A stretch of DNA of 34,717 nucleotides from an uncultured bacterium (lineage in GTDB: Bacteria; Verrucomicrobiota; Kiritimatiellia; PWTM01), in contig CAKZPT010000074.1 in assembly GCA_937139365.1 (NCBI GenBank), positions 1 to 34,717 on the forward strand, in the 5' to 3' direction. Position numbers and translations under genes: made by a program. Of the stretch, positions 1 through 9,664 are shown piece by piece (the first letter of the stretch is position 1; each line of letters begins with the position of its first letter). Under the pieces are notes generated by a model. It was not told the origin of the DNA. It saw only the letters and a list, made by a program, of their open reading frames with translations, and ran no database searches.

Positions 1-1
1 G

Positions 2-433
2 GCCGCACGGCTGGCTGAACGTTTGTCGCCGTACGAGTGGCGATGGGCCGTGACGGCCGGCTGGTGGTTCGCGTGGTTGGCGGCGGCCCTGGGGCTGTGG
101 CCGGTTGCCGCCCGGCGCGCGGCCCGGCGCGCGGCCTTCGCCGCGGCGGCGTGGACGGCGCTGGCGGGTGCGGCGCTGGCGCACTGGCGCGCGTTGGAGG
201 CGGAGCGCGTCGTCGTGGAAGCCGGCGTATCGGCGCTGTATGCCCCGCTCGACACGGCGCGCCCCCACATGCCGCTTCCGGTCGGCTCGATCGTCGAACC
301 GATCGAGGAACGCGGCGAGTGGATCCGCGTTCGGGCGGCCGGGCGCGAGGGGTGGATTCGTTCCCGGTGCCTGGAGCCGGTGCGGTGGGCGGTCGAGGGT
401 GGCGGGTTGCGCGCCGCCTCGGCGGGCGGATAA
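2..433 (+). CDS. C-terminal part of membrane protein with SH3-like domain (partial, BatE/BatD-like)
   Basis: The frame is open to the left edge, so the 5' end lies outside the window; a TTG at 23 is only the first internal start. The visible part has two hydrophobic, Ala/Trp/Leu-rich membrane segments (codons about 15-35 and 43-62). They are followed by an extracytoplasmic bacterial SH3-type domain, shown by ALYAPLDTA, a GSIVEP turn and EWIRVRAAGREGWI. This end resembles the C-termini of BatE/BatD-like aerotolerance-operon proteins, but the diagnostic TPR or VWA parts are not visible, so that link is inference. Its TAA stop overlaps the ATG of the S41 protease by one base (TAATG), implying co-transcription and translational coupling. 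Confidence 0.6.
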   Translation, partial: AARLAERLSPYEWRWAVTAGWWFAWLAAALGLWPVAARRAARRAAFAAAAWTALAGAALAHWRALEAERVVVEAGVSALYAPLDTARPHMPLPVGSIVEPIEERGEWIRVRAAGREGWIRSRCLEPVRWAVEGGGLRAASAGG

Positions 434-1665
434 TGGTTCGGATGCGCAGGTGTGGAACAACCCGGCTTAGAGCATGCGCGGCCGCCGCGCTGGCGTGGGC
501 GGGCGGCGCCCCGGCTCGGACCGATGCGCCCACGCCTCCGGTGGATGGTCCTTACGAGAGCCTCAACCGCTTCGTCGAGGCCCTGCACCATGTGCGGCAG
601 AACTACGTCGAGGCCTCGCGGACCGCCTACGGCGACCTTGTGGACCAGGCGTTGCGTGGCATGTTGTCGTCGCTGGACGAACACTCCGAGTTTCTCAGCG
701 TCGATGAGATGCGCGCGATGCAGGAGGACACCGCCGGTCAGTTCGGGGGCATCGGCGTCGTGGTCGGCCAGCGGGCCGGGGGCCTAGTCGTGATCGCGCC
801 GATCGATGGCACCCCCGGCCAGCGGGCCGGGCTTCGGGCCGGCGACCGGCTGGTGGAGATCGAAGGGCGCCGCACGGAGGAAATGGGGATGGAGGATGCC
901 GTGCGCCTGATGCGCGGCCCGCCCGGCTCGCGCGTGCGGCTGCGCGTGGCCCGGGGCGAGCACGAGGAGCCTCGCGAGCTGATCATCGAGCGGGCCGCGA
1001 TCCGCGTCGACAGCGTTAAAAACGCGCGGATGTTGGACGGCGACACCGGGTACGTCCGGATCACCCAGTTCGACGAGCGGACCGCCCGTCTGCTGGACGA
1101 GGCCCTCCGGCGGCTGGAGTCGCAGGGCGCCCGGGCGCTGGTGCTGGACCTGCGCAACAACCCCGGAGGTCTGGTGGAAAGTGCGGTGGATGTCTGCAGC
1201 CGCTTTCTGCCGCGCGGTAGGCTCGTGCTGATGTTGCGTGGTCGGGGCGACGAGCAACGACAGGCGTTTGTCACCCGCGGCCCCCCCCGCGTGTTCGAGG
1301 GGCCGCTAGTGGTGCTGATTAACGAAGGCAGCGCCAGCGCCGCCGAGGTCGTCGCCGGATGTCTGCAGGACCACCGCCGGGCGCTCCTCGTCGGCGAGCG
1401 AAGTTTCGGCAAGGGGTCCGTGCAAACCCTCTTTCCGCTGACCACCGGCGGGGCGCTGCGCCTCACCACCGCCCGCTACTTCACGCCCAACCGCCGGATG
1501 ATCCACGACCTCGGCATCGAGCCCGACATCCGCGTGCCGATGTCGCCCGCCGAGTTTGCGGCGCTGGCCGGCGACGAGGCCGGCGCCCCGCACCCCGTGC
1601 GGGACGTCCAGCTTGAACGCGCCGCCGACGCGATCCGGGGTGTCCTGTTGCTGCGCCGCGGCTGA
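433..1665 (+). CDS. S41 family C-terminal processing peptidase (CtpA/Prc-like)
   Basis: A 410-residue periplasmic serine protease that trims or degrades proteins from their C-terminus. Order: signal-like N-terminus (basic MVRMRR, then an Ala-rich core to about residue 30); an N-terminal helical cap with SLNRFVEALHHVRQNYVE; a PDZ domain around residues 100-185 (GIGVVV, AGLRAGDRLVEIEG); then the tail-protease core. The catalytic pair follows the family spacing: Ser302 in GSASAAEV and Lys327 in SFGKGSVQ, 25 residues apart. The DLRNNPGG motif is intact. The ATG at 433 is chosen because it overlaps the upstream stop and gives a signal peptide; earlier in-frame starts read through the upstream gene. 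No lesions. Confidence 0.93.
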   Translation: MVRMRRCGTTRLRACAAAALAWAGGAPARTDAPTPPVDGPYESLNRFVEALHHVRQNYVEASRTAYGDLVDQALRGMLSSLDEHSEFLSVDEMRAMQEDTAGQFGGIGVVVGQRAGGLVVIAPIDGTPGQRAGLRAGDRLVEIEGRRTEEMGMEDAVRLMRGPPGSRVRLRVARGEHEEPRELIIERAAIRVDSVKNARMLDGDTGYVRITQFDERTARLLDEALRRLESQGARALVLDLRNNPGGLVESAVDVCSRFLPRGRLVLMLRGRGDEQRQAFVTRGPPRVFEGPLVVLINEGSASAAEVVAGCLQDHRRALLVGERSFGKGSVQTLFPLTTGGALRLTTARYFTPNRRMIHDLGIEPDIRVPMSPAEFAALAGDEAGAPHPVRDVQLERAADAIRGVLLLRRG

Positions 1666-1711
1666 GCCCGCCCGGCTTGCGCCCGGCGCCGTTCGGAATG
1701 ACGATGCCGCC

Positions 1712-2119
1712 ATGATCCCGGACCTGCAATCCTGCCTCCTCTGCGACGACGTCCGTCAGGAGCGGAACGGCAAGTTCATCCTGATCGGCATCTTCGAAGC
1801 CATCGGCGCGCCGACCTTCCCGCTCGTCTATCCTCGGCTGTTCGTCGTCACCCGCTGGTGCAGCGGCGAGGGCACCTTTCACCAGCAGACCCGCATCGTC
1901 GCCCCCGACCAGGTCACTCCAGTGATGGAAGGACAGGCCATCCCCTTCCACCTGCCCCATCCGGTTGCAACGGCCACGAACGTGGAGGTGTTTCTGAACA
2001 AAACCATTGCCGCGGAAGGGATCCATTGGGTGGAGGTCCTGCTCGAGGGCGACATGAAGCTGCGTTTCCCGCTCCAGATCCAACGCATTTCCCCCGCTCC
2101 TCCGGCCCCGCCGGCGTAA
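1712..2119 (+). CDS. DUF6941 family protein
   Basis: A 135-residue protein of unknown function. It opens with MIPDLQSCLLCDDVRQE followed by GKFILIGIFEAI, the hallmark start of the DUF6941 family, then predicted beta strands with conserved RLFVVTRWC and a WVEVLLEGDMKLRFPL end. The start at ATG 1712 is set by this conserved N-terminus; there is no strong ribosome binding site. It lies 46 bases after the protease and probably shares its transcript. The family is small, soluble and widespread in PVC bacteria; no biochemical role is known to me. Confidence 0.82.
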   Translation: MIPDLQSCLLCDDVRQERNGKFILIGIFEAIGAPTFPLVYPRLFVVTRWCSGEGTFHQQTRIVAPDQVTPVMEGQAIPFHLPHPVATATNVEVFLNKTIAAEGIHWVEVLLEGDMKLRFPLQIQRISPAPPAPPA

Positions 2120-2162
2120 GCCGCCGTCCGCGAGGCCGCCGGGACCGGATTCCCGGTGTGGG

Positions 2163-2190
2163 TTGACGCCAGGCTGCACGCAAGTACACT
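2163..2190 (+). promoter_or_regulatory. sigma-70-type promoter for bioB
   Basis: TTGACG at 2163-2168 and TACACT at 2185-2190 are separated by 16 bp and lie about 32 bp upstream of the bioB ATG. Both hexamers are near consensus and stand out in this GC-rich background. No operator-like palindrome overlaps them. Confidence 0.5.
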
Positions 2191-2221
2191 TTCCGCCCTT
2201 CGCGGACGCGCAGGAGGCATC

Positions 2222-3211
2222 ATGACGAGCGGGCGATGGCTGAAGCTGGCGGACGAGATCCTCGATGGTCGGCCGATGACCCGCGACGAGGGGCTCGGGA
2301 TATTGCATGCGCCGGACGACGATCTGCTCGAGATCCTCCAGGGCGCATATCTCCTTCGCCGTCGGTTCTTCGGCCGCGCCGTGGACCTGCACGTCCTCGA
2401 CAGCGTCCGCGGTGGGCTGTGCAGCGAGGACTGCGCTTTCTGCAGCCAGTCGGCGGTCTCCCGGGCCGACGTCCCCGTGTTTGACCGCCAACCCGTCGGA
2501 GACATCGTTGCCCGCGCGCGGAGGGCGGCGGAACTGGGCGCGGTGCGGTTTTGCATAGTCACCAGCGGACGAGGGCCCTCGGGCGCGGATATGGAATGGC
2601 TCTGCGAGGCCGTCCGCAGGGTCAAGGCCACCGCGAACTTGCAGGTGTGCGCCTCGCTCGGCCTGCTTACGGACGACCAGGCCTGTGCGCTGGCCGAAGC
2701 CGGCGTGGACCGCTACAACCACAACCTCCAGACCTCGGAGCGGTTCTACCCGCAAATCTGCGCCACGCACACCTGGGCCGACCGTGTCGCGACGATCCGC
2801 GCCGCGCGCGCCGCCGGAATCGAAATCTGCTGCGGCGGAATCATCGGCATGGGCGAAGCCGACGAGGACCGCGTGGACCTGGCCCTGGCCCTGCGCGACC
2901 TCGGCGCGGACTCGATCCCGGTTAACTTCCTCGATCCCCGCCCCGGCACCCCCCTGGGGGAGCGCCCCCATCCCTCCCCCTCCGAGTGCCTGCGTGCGCT
3001 GGCGCTGTTCCGCTACGCGTGTCCCGACCGCGAGATTCGCGCAGCCGGCGGCCGGGAGAGCTGCCTGCGAAGCCTCCAGCCGCTGGCGTTGTGGGTGGCC
3101 AACGCGATGTTCACCGAGGGGTATCTGACCACCCCCGGCCAGGGCTGGGAGCGCGACCGCGCGATGATGGAGGACGCGGGCTTCGAGGCCGGCCGCTGGG
3201 GTCTGGCGTGA
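2222..3211 (+). CDS. bioB: Biotin synthase
   Basis: Radical SAM enzyme that inserts sulfur into dethiobiotin, the last step of biotin synthesis; 329 residues, a normal length. The SAM-binding [4Fe-4S] ligands are Cys67, Cys71 and Cys74 in GLCSEDCAFCSQS. The YNHNLQTSERFY and GGIIGMGE motifs match BioB, and the C-terminal IRAAGGRE stretch holds the Arg expected to ligate the auxiliary [2Fe-2S] cluster, followed by LTTPGQ. ATG 2222 follows a GGAGG-type site (GCAGGAGGCATC). No other biotin gene is adjacent, so regulation is probably independent through the promoter just upstream. No lesions. Confidence 0.95.
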   Translation: MTSGRWLKLADEILDGRPMTRDEGLGILHAPDDDLLEILQGAYLLRRRFFGRAVDLHVLDSVRGGLCSEDCAFCSQSAVSRADVPVFDRQPVGDIVARARRAAELGAVRFCIVTSGRGPSGADMEWLCEAVRRVKATANLQVCASLGLLTDDQACALAEAGVDRYNHNLQTSERFYPQICATHTWADRVATIRAARAAGIEICCGGIIGMGEADEDRVDLALALRDLGADSIPVNFLDPRPGTPLGERPHPSPSECLRALALFRYACPDREIRAAGGRESCLRSLQPLALWVANAMFTEGYLTTPGQGWERDRAMMEDAGFEAGRWGLA

Positions 3212-3589
3212 CGGGCGGGCCGCACCGAAACGTCCTCCCACGGCGCCGAACATACCTCGCCCCACTCCGGCGCCATGCGGCCGCAACGGTGGATCGGCGA
3301 GCGAACAATGCCCGACGCCTCGCCCGATGTCCGGCAACAGACCGGATGACTTCCGGCCCAGCGCTGCGGCCGGATGCGGTGAAGAGAATCACCGCACGCC
3401 GTGCCGTGGCAGGCGAGTGGAATCTCCGGACACGCGCTGATCCCGACCGGCCAGGAAGGGGGGCTCCGCGCCGCGGGCTTTCGCCTCTTGCCCGAGGTAG
3501 ATGCCTTTCCCCTAGAACCGTACCCCGAATACTGGCGCCGAAGGAACAGCGCACTTTTCGGGCCCGAGGCAGACTGGCAAACTGAATAC
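3212..3589. other. Intergenic stretch, 378 bp, with an unexplained open frame
   Basis: No recognisable gene or RNA. On the plus strand the frame from 3401 is open and joins the HzsA-like gene in frame. Its translation just before 3590 (FRLLPEVDAFPLEPYPEYW) is less Arg/Ala-rich than typical shadow frames here, and its third positions are less GC-rich. It might be a scrap of a decayed gene or simply leader DNA. The signal peptide beginning at 3590 argues against it being part of the next gene. Confidence 0.3.
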
Positions 3590-6500
3590 ATGTGGCCGTG
3601 GCGTCAATGCCTTTGTGCACTCGCGGTGGTTGGCGCCGCCGACACTGGCAAGGGCGAGAATGCTTGCGCGGCGTTCCGCCTCGCCATCGCCGACCTTGCC
3701 GCTTCCTTTCCCTCCCAGTACACCAACGCGCCCGCCTATCTCGCTCGCCTTGACGTGATCGCTGCGGACCTGGCGCGGGACGTGGACGTCTCGGCGCCCC
3801 TCGAAGCGCTGCGGCGGGAGGCGCTGCTGACGAACCCGCTGTTGGATTTCGACCAACTCCTCGTCGTGCGCCGCTCGGCGCAGCAGATGGGGCTCCCCGC
3901 CAATTGGCAGGGGAACTCGAGCCTGCGGCGGACGGGCTTCGCCAACGAAATCGCCGTCCTATCGAACCTTCGCAGCGGCGGAGATCTGACCACGCTCTAC
4001 CGTCCGCCCGGCGGCGAATTCGTCGGAGACCTCGAGCCCGACTTCGACGCCTCGCGGCTGCTCTTCTCCATGCCCGCCGGCGGCCGGGCATGGCGCGTGT
4101 CGAGCTGTCGTTCGCAGACGGCGCCCAGCCCGTGGAGCTGCCCCTGATCCCGGACGACGACGTCGACAACTACGATCCGTGCCTTTTGCCCGACGGCGAT
4201 GTGATCTTCGCCTCGAGCGCACCCTTCACCGGCGTGCCCTGCGTGGCCGGCCACGATCACGTCGTGAACCTGTACCGCTGGCATCGCGCGGACGGCCGCA
4301 TCCGCCATCTCACGTTCGAGCAGGACCACGACCGGTGCCCGACTGTGCTGCCCGATGGCCGGGTGCTGTACCTGCGCTGGGAGTACACCGATCTGCCGCA
4401 TTTCGTGTCGCGAATCCTGTTCACGATGAACCCCGACGGCACCGCGCAACGCGCCTTCTACGGCAGCAACTCCTACTGGCCGAACGCGCTGTTCTACGCG
4501 CGACCTGTGCCCGGCGATCCGGCGCGTTTTTTGCCGTGGTCGGCGGGCATCACGACCATCCCCGAATGGGTGAACTGGTCCTGTTCGATTCGCGGGGCGG
4601 ACGCGTCGAGGCGGAGGGCGCCGTGCAGCGGATCCCCGGCCGAGGCCGTCCGGTCGTGCCGGTGCTGCGCGACGGGCTGACGAAGGACAGCTGGCCGAAA
4701 TATCTCCATCCCTGGCCGCTCGGCGACTGGCACGCGCTGGCGGCGGCGCGGCCCTCGCCGGCATCGGAGTGGGGCTTGTACCTGGCCGACACGTTCGACA
4801 ACCTGGTCCTGATCAAGGAGATCCCCGGCGAAGCCCCGCTCGAACCGATCCCGCTTGCGCCCCGTCCGCGTCTGCCGATGCCGCCCTCGAGGGTCGGTCC
4901 GGCCAATCGCGACGCGATCGTCCAACTCGTCGATGTGTACGCCGGCCCGGGGCTTCGCGGTGTGCCGCGTGGCACGGTGAAGCGGTTGCGGCTCTTCACA
5001 TACCACTTCGCCTACCACGGCATGGGGGGGCAGGTAAACCGCGTGGGACTGGACGGACCCTGGGACATCAAACGGGTGCTGGGCACCGTGCCGGTCGAGC
5101 CGGATGGGTCCGCGCACTTCCACGTGCCTGCCAACGCCCCCATCGCGGTGCAGCCGCTTGACGCCGAGGGCGCCGCGCTGCAGCTGATGCGGAGTTGGTT
5201 CGTCGGGATGCCGGGCGAGATCGTCGGCTGTGTCGGCTGCCACGAGCGCGATGGCACCGCGCCGGCGTGCGTGCCCGTTTCGGCCCTCGGGCGCGCGCCG
5301 TCGAACATCGAGCCCTGGTACGGGCCCGTGCGGGGGTTTTCGTTCGAGCGCGAGGTGCAGCCGGTGCTCGACCGGCATTGTGTTGGGTGCCATGACGGCG
5401 CGGCGCCGGACCATCCCGATTTCAGCCGGCGTCCGGGGACAACGCCGCCGGGACCACCGAACGACTACCAAACGGGGTCCTGGTTTCCGCCGTCCTATCT
5501 TGCGCTGTACCCCTATGTGCGCGGACCTGCCATCGAAAGCGACATGCACCTGCTCCGGCCAGCCGAATACCGCCTCGACGACCCACCTGGTGCAGATGCT
5601 GCGTGCCGGGCATCACGGCGCCGCGCTGGAATGTGAGGACTGGGACCGGCTCATCACCTGGATCGATCTCAACAAGCTCGCGCACGGCAGCTGGACCGAA
5701 ATCGTCGGCGTGGACGCGGCCTCCGCTTCACGGCGCCCCGGCGCGGTCGTTGTCGCCGCCGGGCAATCCGTGGGGCCCACGCTCGAGGGGTGGCCGTTCG
5801 ACGCCGCGGAAGCGCGGCGGCGGCAGGAAACCGGCGGTCCGCCGCAACGGACGATCGACCTCGGCGGCGGCGTCACGCTGCGCCTTCGCCGCATTCCCGC
5901 CGGCCGATTCGTCGCCGGCAGGTCCGCGCCTCGGGTCGTGAAGATTGCTCAACCATTCTGGATGTCCGCCTGCGAGATCGACAACGCCCAGTTTGCGCGG
6001 TTCGATCCCGCCCACGACAGCGGATTGGAAACGGGAGATTTCCTGCAGTTCAGCGAGGCCGAACGCGGGTGGCCGCTGAACGCCTCGAACCAGCCGGTGG
6101 TCCGGGTCTCGTGGCATCGGGCCATGGAGTTCTGCCAGTGGCTGTCGGCGGCCACCCGGGAATCGTTTTCGCTGCCGGACCAGATGCAATGGGAATACGC
6201 CTGTCGGGCGGGCGCCGCGACCGAACTCTGGTTCGGGCCGGCGGAGGCGGACTTCGCCCAATTCGCGAACCTGGCCGACGCCGCTTTCTGGCGTGTCGAG
6301 ACCTTTCCGCCGTGGGGGTTGCCGTCGGGGGCGACCGACCCCTACCGGCCGGCGGTGACGACGGAGGCCGACGGTCACCGCGTCAGTGCGCCGACCGGAT
6401 CCTTTCGCCCAAATGCTTGGGGGTTGTACGACATGCACGGAAACGTTGCGGAATGGACATCGTCGCCGTTCGCTCCCGGCGGCGGTGCCGACACCCCGCG

Positions 6501-6643
6501 CGTGGTCCGGGGGGGGATCGTGGTCCGAGCGGCCGCGGTGGGCGGGCGCCTCGCGGCGCGTTGCGTATCCGCCTTGGCAGGCCGTGCATAACGTCGGTTT
6601 CCGCGTGATGTGCCCTGAGCTCAAGGTGGCGACCGCGCCATGA
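3590..6643 (+). pseudogene. HzsA-like cytochrome fused to FGE/SUMF1-like domain, four frameshifts
   Basis: Reconstructed across frames this is a secreted protein of about 1,015 residues. It has a signal peptide (MWPWRQCLCALAVVGAADTG), an HzsA-like beta-propeller/middle region (DPCLLPDGDVIFASS, LPDGRVLYLRWEY), two CxxCH heme-c sites (5229-5243 and 5379-5393), and a C-terminal FGE/SUMF1-like domain (MSACEIDNAQF, MQWEYACRAG, MHGNVAEW). The reading frame changes near 4100 (one base missing; restoring a T gives Val-Phe-Glu), at a T6 run 4527-4532 (T7 would restore), near 5571 (+1 or -2), and at a G8 run 6509-6516 (G7 restores RGGSWS). Each side matches the family, so the gene was functional recently. 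HzsA-like here means the fold only; no hydrazine synthase beta/gamma partner is present. Substrate unknown. Confidence 0.85.
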
Positions 6644-6888
6644 GCCGGCATGGCGGGCCTCGGGCCGTCCCGCGGGGTGCCGCCGGCCCGCGCAATGGTC
6701 GGGGGATCGCGGCCTGCAATGGGACGTTCGGCTTTGCCCTGCGGCACCGTTGTTCGCCGGGCAGGGTGGTTGCGCGCGGACGTAAGCATCGGCGCATGCC
6801 GTCCGGTGCCGCATCTGCCCTGATGGAGATGTCGCCCGCGGTCGCGTCGGGTGCCGTTGAGCATCGACGCCTGGCGGTCGCGTCCGCA
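6644..6888. other. Intergenic stretch without recognised gene
   Basis: GC-rich spacer after the FGE-like end. A weak inverted repeat (CCCTGC near 6737 with GCAGGG near 6763) could form a hairpin but has no T-tract, so it is not called a terminator. The MocA promoter lies immediately to its right. Nothing else seen. Confidence 0.4.
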
Positions 6889-6918
6889 TTGCGCCACGGG
6901 GCTGGCGCAGGGTATAGT
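6889..6918 (+). promoter_or_regulatory. Candidate promoter for the MocA pair
   Basis: TTGCGC at 6889-6894 and TATAGT at 6913-6918 are separated by 18 bp, about 74 bp upstream of the first MocA start. The -10 is one of the few AT-rich hexamers in the region. The -35 is only moderately close to consensus. Confidence 0.4.
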
Positions 6919-6991
6919 GCACAGTGTTTCGATCCGCTCCAAATCTGCGGTCAATGAACGGGCCGCTGGGGGCGGACGCGAGGAGGTGGCC

Positions 6992-8281
6992 ATGACGCGA
7001 CGAGGTGGCGTGAGCCGGCGGCGGTTTCTCGGAAGGAGCGCCGTGGCGATTGGCGGCTGGGCGACGGCGGGCGTGGCCCCGCGGGTGGCGTTCACGGCGG
7101 CGACGGAGACATTGCGCGTCGGCGTCATCGGCTGCGGCAGCCGGGGGACGGAGGCGGCGGACAACTGCGTGGCGGCCGCGCCGGGGGTGCAGATCACCGC
7201 GCTGGCCGACGCGTTCGTTGACCGGCTGAAGGGGCTGAAGGAAAAGTACAAGGTGCCCGACCAGCGTTGCTTCGTCGGGCTCGACGCGTGGCGGCAGCTG
7301 CTGGCGCTGTCCGATGTGGACATGGTGATCCTCGCCACCCCGCCGGGGTTCCGTCCGATGCATTTCGCGGCGGCGGTGGAGGCCGGCAAGCACATCTTCA
7401 CGGAAAAGCCGGTCGCGGTCTGCGCGGCGGGGGTCCGCGACATGCTCGAGGCCGCGAAAAGGTCGGAGGAGAAGAAGCTCTGCGTGGCGGCGGGCACGCA
7501 GCGACGGCATGACCCCCGCTACGTCGAGACGATGAAGCGCATCCACGACGGGGCCATCGGGGACTTAGTGTCGGCGCAATGCTACTGGAACCAGGGCGGG
7601 CTTTGGGTGAAGCCGCGCGAGCCGAAGATGACGGACGTGGAGTGGCAACTGCGCAACTGGCTCTACTTCGTGTGGCTGTCGGGCGACCACATCGTCGAGC
7701 AGCACGTGCACAACATCGACGTGATCAACTGGGCGTTCCGTGCGCTGCCGGACCAGGTGCACTCGCTCGGCGGACGTCAGTTCCGGACCGGGCCGGAGTT
7801 CGGGAACATCTACGACCACTTTGGCACGGAGTTCTTCTATCCCGGCGACGTGCGGACGATTAGCATGTGCCGCCAGATCCAGGGGACGACCGGCAACGTG
7901 TCGGAGAGAGTGGTCGGCACGAAAGGCGTCAGCGACTGCGCCGGGACGATCGCCGGCGAGGAGCCCTGGAAGTACGAAGGGCCAACGCCGAACCCCTACG
8001 TCGAGGAACACCGCCATTGGATCGAGGCGATCCGCGGCGGGCCGTACCTGAACGAGGCCCGGCAGGTCACTGAAAGCACGATGTGCGCGATCATGGCGCG
8101 CGAGTCGGCGTACTCGCAGCAGCAGATGAAGCGCGAGTGGTTCATGCAGCGGTGCGAGCTGGACCTGCGGCCTCGGCCGGACCTGAAGATGACCGACCCG
8201 CTGCCGGTGACGCCGGTGGCGGTGCCCGGCAAGTACCAGTTGCCCGGTATGGTCAAGGAGCCGCAGGGCCGACGGGGCTGA
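6992..8281 (+). CDS. Gfo/Idh/MocA family oxidoreductase, Tat-exported
   Basis: A 429-residue NAD(P)-dependent dehydrogenase-like protein, probably acting on a sugar or polyol. It begins with a twin-arginine signal (SRRRFLG at residues 8-14, then a hydrophobic Ala/Gly stretch), so export in folded form with cofactor is expected. The Rossmann motif GCGSRG is at residues 47-52 and the family EKP motif at 138-140. AGTQRRHDPRY and EQHVHNIDVINW are typical of the large PVC subgroup. ATG 6992 follows AGGAGG at 8 bp. A paralogue follows 28 bp downstream, presumably in one operon. Substrate cannot be read from sequence. No lesions. Confidence 0.92.
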   Translation: MTRRGGVSRRRFLGRSAVAIGGWATAGVAPRVAFTAATETLRVGVIGCGSRGTEAADNCVAAAPGVQITALADAFVDRLKGLKEKYKVPDQRCFVGLDAWRQLLALSDVDMVILATPPGFRPMHFAAAVEAGKHIFTEKPVAVCAAGVRDMLEAAKRSEEKKLCVAAGTQRRHDPRYVETMKRIHDGAIGDLVSAQCYWNQGGLWVKPREPKMTDVEWQLRNWLYFVWLSGDHIVEQHVHNIDVINWAFRALPDQVHSLGGRQFRTGPEFGNIYDHFGTEFFYPGDVRTISMCRQIQGTTGNVSERVVGTKGVSDCAGTIAGEEPWKYEGPTPNPYVEEHRHWIEAIRGGPYLNEARQVTESTMCAIMARESAYSQQQMKREWFMQRCELDLRPRPDLKMTDPLPVTPVAVPGKYQLPGMVKEPQGRRG

Positions 8282-8309
8282 CGCGGAACACGAACTGGAG
8301 GAGCTTTTC

Positions 8310-9629
8310 ATGGACAGGCGGACGGACGGAATCGCGAAGAACACCGGCCGGGCGGCGTTGGCGGCCGCGGGGCTGGCCCCCGGGGTGCGGGCGGCGGGAT
8401 CGGACGAAATCCGGGTGGGTCTGCTAGGATGCGGCGGGCGGGGCAGCGGAGCGGTACGCCATTGCCTCGCCGCGGACCCCGGCGTCGTGGTGGTTGCGCT
8501 GGCGGACCTCTTTCCCGACAAGGCGCGAAAGCTTCGGGACGCGCTGTTGAAGGACCCCAAATACAAAAACCGCATCCGCGTGCCGGATGACGCGATCTTC
8601 GGTGGCTTCGATTGCTACGAGCAACTGGCGAAGAGCGACACGCACCTCCTGCTGATGGCCACCGCGCCTGCCTTCCGGCCGTGGGAGATGATGGCGGCGA
8701 TCCAGGCCGGGAAACACGTGTTCACGGAGAAGCCGATCGCCACGGACGTCGCCGGCTGTCGGCTCTTCATGGAGGCCTCGCGCCTGGCGGAGCAGAAGGG
8801 ACTGGCGATCGTCGCCGGCACCCAGCGCCGGCACGAGTTTAACCGGATCGAGCTGATGAAGCGCATCCACGACGGCGCGATCGGCGAGCTAGTCGGCGGA
8901 CAGTGCTACTGGTTCGGCGGCGGCATATGGTACCGCGGCCGCGACTGGGAGATGACCGAGTTCGAATGGCAGTGCCACAACTGGTACCACTTTACGTGGT
9001 TGTCCGGCGACCAGATCTGCGAGCAGCACATTCACAACATCGACGTGCTGAACTGGTGCTTCAACGGACCGCCGAAGAAGTTCACCGCCGTCGGCGGGCG
9101 CGCCACGCGCGACTACAGCGAGCAGGCCAAGAAAGTCGCTCAGGCCTTCGGGCGGCCGGACGACTGGGCGAAGTACAACGGCGACATCTGGGACCATATC
9201 GTCAGCGAGTTCGAGTATCCCAACGGTGCGCGGTGCCTGAGTTTCTGTGGGCACGGCCCGGGCACCGACCGCAGCAACGAGAAGATCGTCGGCACCAAGG
9301 GCGTCAGCGACTGCGCCCGGCGGATCCTGGACCACAAGGGCGGGAAGATCTGGGAATACGAGGGGCCCTCGGTCAACGGACAGGAGCAGGAACACGTCGA
9401 CCTGATCCGCAGCATCCGCGCCGGAAAGCCGATCAACCACGGCATTCGCATTGCGGAGAGCACGCTGACGGCCATCGGGGGGCGGATCGCGGCGTACACC
9501 GGGCGCACCTTCACGTGGGACTGGCTGCTCAACGCCTCCAAGAACGCCTTGGTGCCCGATCCCTCGAAGTGGAAGCCGGGACCCGGACTGTTCTTCCCGA
9601 TTCCGAACGGCGCGGCGCCGTTGGAGTGA
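8310..9629 (+). CDS. Gfo/Idh/MocA family oxidoreductase, degenerate Tat signal
   Basis: A 439-residue paralogue of the preceding gene. GCGGRG (residues 40-45) binds the nucleotide and FTEKPIATD (EKP at 140-142) is the catalytic-domain signature. AGTQRRHEFNR and EQHIHNIDVLNW mirror the upstream protein. The N-terminus keeps Arg-Arg and an Ala-rich stretch, but the expected hydrophobic pair after RR (as in RRxFLK) is replaced by TDGIA before KNTGRAALAAAG, so Tat export is doubtful. ATG 8310 follows GGAGGAG. Tandem duplication with later divergence is the likely origin. The body of the protein shows no lesion. Confidence 0.92.
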   Translation: MDRRTDGIAKNTGRAALAAAGLAPGVRAAGSDEIRVGLLGCGGRGSGAVRHCLAADPGVVVVALADLFPDKARKLRDALLKDPKYKNRIRVPDDAIFGGFDCYEQLAKSDTHLLLMATAPAFRPWEMMAAIQAGKHVFTEKPIATDVAGCRLFMEASRLAEQKGLAIVAGTQRRHEFNRIELMKRIHDGAIGELVGGQCYWFGGGIWYRGRDWEMTEFEWQCHNWYHFTWLSGDQICEQHIHNIDVLNWCFNGPPKKFTAVGGRATRDYSEQAKKVAQAFGRPDDWAKYNGDIWDHIVSEFEYPNGARCLSFCGHGPGTDRSNEKIVGTKGVSDCARRILDHKGGKIWEYEGPSVNGQEQEHVDLIRSIRAGKPINHGIRIAESTLTAIGGRIAAYTGRTFTWDWLLNASKNALVPDPSKWKPGPGLFFPIPNGAAPLE

Positions 9630-9664
9630 GCGGGGGCGTCCGTCGGGGCAGGCGGAGGCGGCGC

